Positions 58,201-64,000 of a DNA stretch of 64,000 nucleotides are shown in pieces. The stretch spans positions 60,040,642-60,104,641 of the forward strand of contig CM037777.1 in the NCBI GenBank assembly GCA_021229015.1, in the 5' to 3' direction. This DNA comes from Solen grandis (taxonomy: Eukaryota > Mollusca > Bivalvia > Adapedonta > Solenidae). Under the pieces are notes generated by a model, which saw only the letters and a list, made by a program, of their open reading frames with translations, had not been told where the DNA came from and made no database searches. The translations under genes were made by a program, and so were the position numbers. How positions within the stretch are numbered: the stretch's first letter is position 1; each line of letters starts with the position of its first letter.

Positions 58201-58985
58201 CCGTATCCTCGCCTGGAGTATTACATCAAACGTCCCTGTGTCTGGACTTTCGGATAAAGAAAGACCGTTTAAATCTTTTATACTGACTTGAACGTTATTA
58301 CACAAGACAAAACCAACTACTTTCTCCTCCACAAGCAACGTTATCTCCCGTCTCACGAAAACAAAACTCCTACGAATAAATTGAAAGAAATGACAGGGAT
58401 ATATGAATCGAAGACGCTTTTTCTTTTCGTGAACAGACTAGTAATGATAAGCAAAGACTTTAAGTCGTGGCCCTGTCCGTTCTGCATGAAGAATTGACCT
58501 TTTATTGACACGCACTTGTAGATAAATATGTTAATTCAATAGACTTTGCTTCAGCTGAATTGATCTGTTTCCAAATTGTATTTCACTTTCATGGCTATGG
58601 TTATCTATTAGTTATTGTAGACACTGTAACGCATAGCGGCAAGAAATCACAAGGACATCGTGGTTCTTTAACCAATATTGGAACGTGTCTGTTTCACATT
58701 CCATAATGCATAATGCATAATATTTAGTGACAGTATTCTACAGAACATAATATCTAATTAATTTTATTCATATTCATCAATATCAATATACAATCGGCTT
58801 TTTTTTTTCAATTATATTAACAGACATTGCACATAATTAACTGAATAATATATATATTAATGAAGAAACGAATTGTATGTTTTGTTTTGTTGTTGTTGTT
58901 GTTTTTTTGTTGTTGTTTTTCAGAAAGAAAAAAAATATATACATATATAGAAAGAAAAGAAACAAATTGTGTTTAAATTTGTAAT
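55300..58985. other. gene-free stretch
   Basis: About 3.7 kb with no recognisable exon, RNA gene or repeat family. Open frames at 56158-56424 and 58093-58356 (minus) carry no motif and no convincing splice sites. A (GTT)n run lies at about 58888-58916. Confidence 0.4.
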
Positions 58986-58989
58986 AGCA

Positions 58990-59175
58990 CACATATCTTT
59001 ACCTAGGTAAATCAACGAGCACTTCGCCAACACCTAATGTACATGCTGGTGTACACGCATATTGTTTTATGGGAATAAACATATATTTGAGAATTTTCCT
59101 TGGTCACTGATTGGTCAATTTAAAAAAGCGAATTATACCAGGAATTGCTGATCCTCTGTTGAAATGGTCTAATGA
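58990..59175 (+). repeat. dispersed repeat F (copy 3)
   Basis: It contains AAATCAACGAGCACTTCGCC, ACATGCTGGTGTA, GGGAATAAACATATATTTGA, CACTGATTGGTCAATTTAAA and GCGAATTATACCAGGAATTG. Confidence 0.7.
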
Positions 59176-60500
59176 TTCAATATTTTTTTTAATATATGAA
59201 AAGATATCAGTTTGAAAATTGTTTCCATTCAAAAGACCTTGAATTTATATCAGGTAAGGTAGACAATATAGTTTAAAATTAATCAAAAATATTTTTGTTT
59301 ATGTGTGCATATTTTTTATACAAAAACTCTAAGATGAATTCGCATACGTGGTTAGCAGATTTAAATTTTGACCGATGGGTAGCGCATATTGCTTTTGTGT
59401 GTGCTTTTTCCTCATGTTAGAACAGTAGTCGAGTCATTTGTTCTTACACGTTTCGGCCAGGTACAAGCTTTGCGTTCAGTTAAGAACAACGCACGCAACT
59501 GTATGGACTTGCACTCCATACCCTACGATAAACGCTAAGTTTAAGTTAGAAACTTTTTACGGTAACTGAACGCAGGCCAGATTTCATACAAAAATTTAAG
59601 AAACCTAGTTCAGTCTGCTACTGCTCATTACGGAAACAGAACAGCCAATGCACTATTTTACATCGATGTTTATATGTGATTTTTACTGTGACCCAAGTCT
59701 TGCGATCAATTTTCTGTAACAAATGCCCCAATTTATTTGATTTGTCAGCCCTGTCAGATGATCAACACTCATTCACAGCAATCATAAACTTCTCACCAGA
59801 GATTGGTTTTCGATCGGATCAATGTGTTTCTTTTCAAAAGAACTTAATTATCCTTCCGCTTGTAGGGGAATACATCCGTATTAAGTTAGTATCGTAGCAT
59901 ATGTAAAGATGTCTGGTTGACGTAGCAGAAATATTTGTAAACACGAGACAAGCAAGGTGATGAAATTAGTGATATCTCGACGTCTAAACAACGCAACAAT
60001 GAGTGAAAATGGGACACAAATGAAAACTGATCTAGATGAAGGTGTGACAAGAAAGACTGTGCTATCTATTTTATTAGAGTGCTCAATCATTTATGATATC
60101 ATCTAAAGAAAAGAATTAAAAAATAGATAGTTTTGCATTTGTTTCATTTGATTTTTAAATTACATGTACATGTATTTATATAGGTCTAAAAAAGCGTCAA
60201 TTTTGATCAGAATGCTCAGTTATCTGTGATAACACAATTTGCCATGATATGAAAAAGAAAGGAAAAAGAAAAAAAATTAAATGCTTGCGTTTGTCTCAAT
60301 TGACTTAACTTGTATTTACGTATTCAATAAACGCTTCACATGTCTGAATTATGTTTGAACAGTTTTTTTTATAAATATAGTTAACAGTTTATATTGTATC
60401 GATTAAATATTCAATAGACAATCTAAGAACTGAACTTATTCTATAAGTCTCATTTTCTTGCCTTGCTGTATCATGGTTATGTTGCAAGGTAGATTCCATT
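59176..60500. other. gene-free stretch
   Basis: No exon or RNA gene recognised. Confidence 0.35.
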
Positions 60501-60504
60501 CAAG

Positions 60505-60800
60505 TTTAAATTATGCTTGATTTTTATTACAATCAGAGTTCCTGAATAAGGAAAGATAAAAAGGTCTTATGAAAAATTCAACATATATTGAAAATTAACT
60601 AACTCCAGAATTTGGGCAAGTAAATGGGCAAAAAACATGGAGACGGCACACAACATAGAATAGAAAAGTATCTGGGAGGGCCAGTCGGCAAAACGGGTCA
60701 ACTGGCGTGCTTAAATCAGGATTCAAGGGGCCATAACTTCGCACTTCCTGAAGGTGATTCTCTGATAAGAATGGTGCAAATATAAATGGCCCATCAAAGT
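60505..60800 (+). repeat. dispersed repeat G (copy 2)
   Basis: AAAAATTCAACATATATTGA and AACTAACTCCAGAA, then an AACATGGAGA word, match 37735-37965. The minus-strand open frame through it has no motif. Confidence 0.6.
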
Positions 60801-62859
60801 GAGACAACTAACAGTAGGTATCTTTTTTTCAGCCCATAACAATATACACGGATGAAACACGTGAAATAGAATAACCGTTCACAGAGATTACATAAACTGC
60901 AAATAACCAGATCAGTGTTATTCTAAAATAATATATATCTGTCCCATAAAAGTTAAACTAATTCCTTAATACGAAATTGCGCCTAGGTAGAAATGTGGCT
61001 GTGCAAAGTAAAGAATGTTTTTCTTATAATTCATCATTTCCTGAATTCTGAGAATTTCTAAAATTGTTTGTTAAGTTCAACCCATTTGAGACATCACCAT
61101 AAAGTTTTCAATTTGCGTTTGTTGATTAAACTATTTCATTTCTATTTTTTCTCAGGTTTCTAATTCAATTGAACTTCACCCAGCCTGTAAAGAAGAAAAA
61201 AATGACAATTTAATTTTCCAACATCTGTGTTATTTCCGTGCATGTTTCAGAAATAAACATTCCATATTTCCTAAATTTCGTCATGTGAAACTTAAGAAAT
61301 GTGAACTTCATCTTGCTTTTTATTCGTTTGCGAAATGTCACAGGAAATTTAACCAAATTTGGAAGTCAAATAGGACACTTTACCACACATTGATACCAAA
61401 AACATACTACCTTTCATTTTATGGTACATAATGAAACAATTTACCGTTCTGTTTATTCGACATCTAAAAGAGGCACGCTACAGTCACTGCAGTCGTTTTA
61501 TGCAGAAGAAATGAAGACTGCTGTTCATCAGTAGAGTGGGTGCTATTTTTAGACGATTTACAAAGTTATACGCATGCGCACACAAGCGCACTTGCTTCTG
61601 CATAAATAAAACATAGCCAACGAGTCTTGATGTCACCGGCACAAGGTTTTGTCATATAGATGTTTCAAAAGTTCGTGTCGAGGATATGACCTTCCTATTG
61701 TAATCAAATTTGCAATTTGTAAGTGGGTGCCCATAATGTGGGCAATTTAATCGAATATGCTCGTCTGAATAGACACATATATATTAAATAATACATTCCT
61801 CCAAATTCAATAATCTTGAATTCCGTCTAGGTGATACATATTTTCGAGTAAAACCGTAAACGTATGCATATCTTGTGTCTAGAGACTTTTCAGGGTCATT
61901 GGTATTCCTTCCATGGAGCACCACGTCTTCTGCTGACAATGTTAGGCGACGTGAAATTGTATTAGGAACGATCACTAACAGACGGGTACGCAAACTTGGG
62001 CAACTGTATGCGTCATTTTTAAGACTATTATCTAAAGATATACGATTTTGTAGAGAACATTAAAAATAAAAAAAAAAACTTATGGATATGTGTATGATTG
62101 TTTGGTTATATAATGGATGGATTTGAACAGCAATATTTCATCCTAGGAAAGCTGTGTCTGAAACATAGTATCATTTATGTTAAATAATTAAAATAAAGGG
62201 CCATTATTTCAGAAAAAATCCCAATTCATATCAAAATAATTAAAATTTCAGGATGAAATCGCATCTGTTATATGTTTATGTTGTATATCACATTACGAAA
62301 CAAGCATACGTTCCCTTTTCGAAAAAAAAAAATAATAAAGCTTTAGAAGAAATGTATTTTTCATTTTAATGTTTATACACGTGCTGAACAAATTAATTAT
62401 TTCGTTGTTCCTAGTGCGGATTAAATAAGGACATTTTTTATTGACTTTTTACATTTCTATGTATTCAATGGGGATCCGAGGGGGTTCGTCAACACCAGCA
62501 GTCATAGATTAATACGCTTTGCACGTGATAATGTCACGCAATTATACGCTAGCACGACACAATGTTATTTATACATACCTGTCGTGCACCATCATGATGG
62601 AAAGCAAATACTTGTTGTCATGACTCTCTGCTTTAATTATATCTCATTAGCATACAGTCTACCGATGGTATTAATTAATATTTGATGTATGTATATATTT
62701 TTTTTCTTTTTGTGATTGCTTTTCTGCGTGATTTGATCAAAAATCTTAGAATTGCCGGTAATTGCCTTAAGATAAGAATCTGCCTCCCACGTTCCTTTGA
62801 TAGCCTAATGGGATGGGACGAGCATTAGGCAAAATATCACTCATATCACAAATTTAGTT
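60801..62859. other. gene-free stretch
   Basis: No exon, RNA gene or clear repeat family recognised. Confidence 0.35.
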
Positions 62860-63320
62860 AAGTATACATCGCATCTAATTTTAACTTGAATATATCTCAC
62901 ATCTTTATTTAGATATTAGAAATATAACAAATCCTAAGTTAGATTTATAACACACCCTTAACTAACTAAATAATAATATAACATCTTTAGTTAGATATAT
63001 ATATAACACATTTAAGTTATATAAAACGCACACTAAGTAGCTAGATAGATAATTTTATTATATGACACTTCCTAAGTTAGTTAGATATATATAACATCTT
63101 AAGTAGATAAATAATTAATAATTATATAACATATATAACATCTAAAATAATTTTATAACATCCTAAGTTACGAGATAGATAAATCATACATCCTAAATTA
63201 GATATATTTATACAACACATTTTAAGTTAGATAAATGATACACCCCAAGTTAGATGTATATAATATACTAAGCAAGATATATTACACATCTTAAGTTTGA
63301 TATACCCCATATCTTTAATC
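62860..63320. repeat. degenerate AT-rich minisatellite
   Basis: Imperfect units built on CCTAAGTTAGATATAT and ATAACACAT, repeated about a dozen times with variable spacing. Confidence 0.7.
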
Positions 63321-63430
63321 GGATGGACGCGAGTTGTTGTTCATCAGTTGGAAGTTACTTGCGTATGAAAATGATTGGGCGAGAGGGAAAGTTGAAGAAT
63401 TCGCGATTCATAATGGTGAGTTGAGATTGA

Positions 63431-63571
63431 AGTGAGTGAGTGATGAGTGATGAGTGATGAGTGATGATGAGTGAGTGAGTGAGTGAGTGAGATGAGTGAG
63501 TGATGAGTGATGAGTGAGTGAGTGATGAGTGAGTGAGTGAGTGAGTGAGTGAGTGAATGAGGGAGTGAGTG
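63431..63571. repeat. (GAGT)n / (GATGAGT)n microsatellite
   Basis: Tetranucleotide GTGA units interspersed with GATGAGT units over about 140 bp. The minus-strand frame of LTHS-type repeats is a by-product. Confidence 0.95.
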
Positions 63572-64000
63572 GATAAATATACGTCAAGACGACGCCTTGT
63601 AAAGGACTTGGATTTATTATACCTTGTTGAAGTCGGCATAGATTTCCGCGATACCGATAATGTCCGTTTTAACCCTCAGTTTAGAAACGTGTAATCAAAT
63701 TTAACACTTACAGAAAACATAAAGGCGTGAAGGAATTTCCACCAATAATTGGATCAGTTGAATTGCTAGCACTCCAGACTCATGTGGTATCCTAAGTCGT
63801 TCTTGAAAAGCGAATAATCAAATACTTGATTTCCCTTGAACAAATGATTCTGGCGTGTATTCTTGATTACGTCAACCATGCTACATTAATGAACGCCGAT
63901 GGATTTTCCTCAGCCTTGGGTATAATAATTTATTACAATACCGGGTGGCAATGATGTTGATTGCAATGGGTAGATAACAGTGCACAACAGCATCTCTGCT
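63572..64000. other. gene-free stretch at window end
   Basis: Nothing recognised. Confidence 0.35.

Noticed and set aside
63355..63639. 94-residue frame with LTHS repeats
   Set aside because: It is a translation of the GAGT microsatellite.

Overview
The window reads as a gene-poor, AT-rich, repeat-dense piece of a mollusc genome, most likely a bivalve. The main reason is a cluster of small 12-cysteine secreted proteins of the oyster Cvsi serine-protease-inhibitor type, with short exons and GT-AG introns. The tRNA-headed SINEs, foldback elements and microsatellites fit this. No species is asserted. There are two assembly gaps of exactly 100 N (7734-7833 and 33031-33130).

Layout. 1-10 kb: repeats only (microsatellites, a small inverted-repeat element, a foldback element, a tRNA-derived SINE, one gap). 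10.2-13.7 kb: the terminal RING-finger exon of an IAP-like E3 gene, then a three-exon Cvsi-like gene (copy 1). 14-16 kb: a SINE-like repeat split by a 219-bp inverted-repeat element. 16.2-19.8 kb: a 3.56-kb element with 98-bp terminal inverted repeats. Its minus strand carries remnants of a viral A32/FtsK-type packaging ATPase, a C2H2 zinc-finger protein and an intact 104-residue basic protein. Upstream of these genes lie five ~140-bp repeats carrying CRE-like and ETS-like sites. 20.8-24.8 kb: Cvsi copy 2 (exons 2 and 3), with a decayed L2/CR1-like LINE inside its intron. 24.9-27.3 kb: a second, heavily decayed LINE. 28.1 kb: a frameshifted duplicate of the RING exon, with downstream sequence also duplicated from the 10-11 kb region. 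31.1-32.4 kb: Cvsi copy 3 on the minus strand.

33.3-34.1 kb holds two consecutive exons of the amino-terminal domain of an ionotropic glutamate receptor. 34-41 kb is repeats: tRNA-like SINEs, a foldback element, a LINE 3' end, and a 1-kb minisatellite of 29-bp units. 41-48 kb shows no gene. 48.85-51.51 kb is one very long inverted repeat with arms of about 950 bp. 52-64 kb contains only dispersed repeats and microsatellites.

The functional theme is the Cvsi cluster: secreted inhibitors that in oysters are linked to defence against protozoan subtilisin-like proteases. The cluster has grown by duplication together with a RING exon and has been rearranged by transposons. Copy 1 has an exon 1 whose strong donor does not splice in frame to its own exon 2 but is in phase with exon 2 of copy 2. 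The most unusual feature is the virus-derived element at 16.2-19.8 kb.
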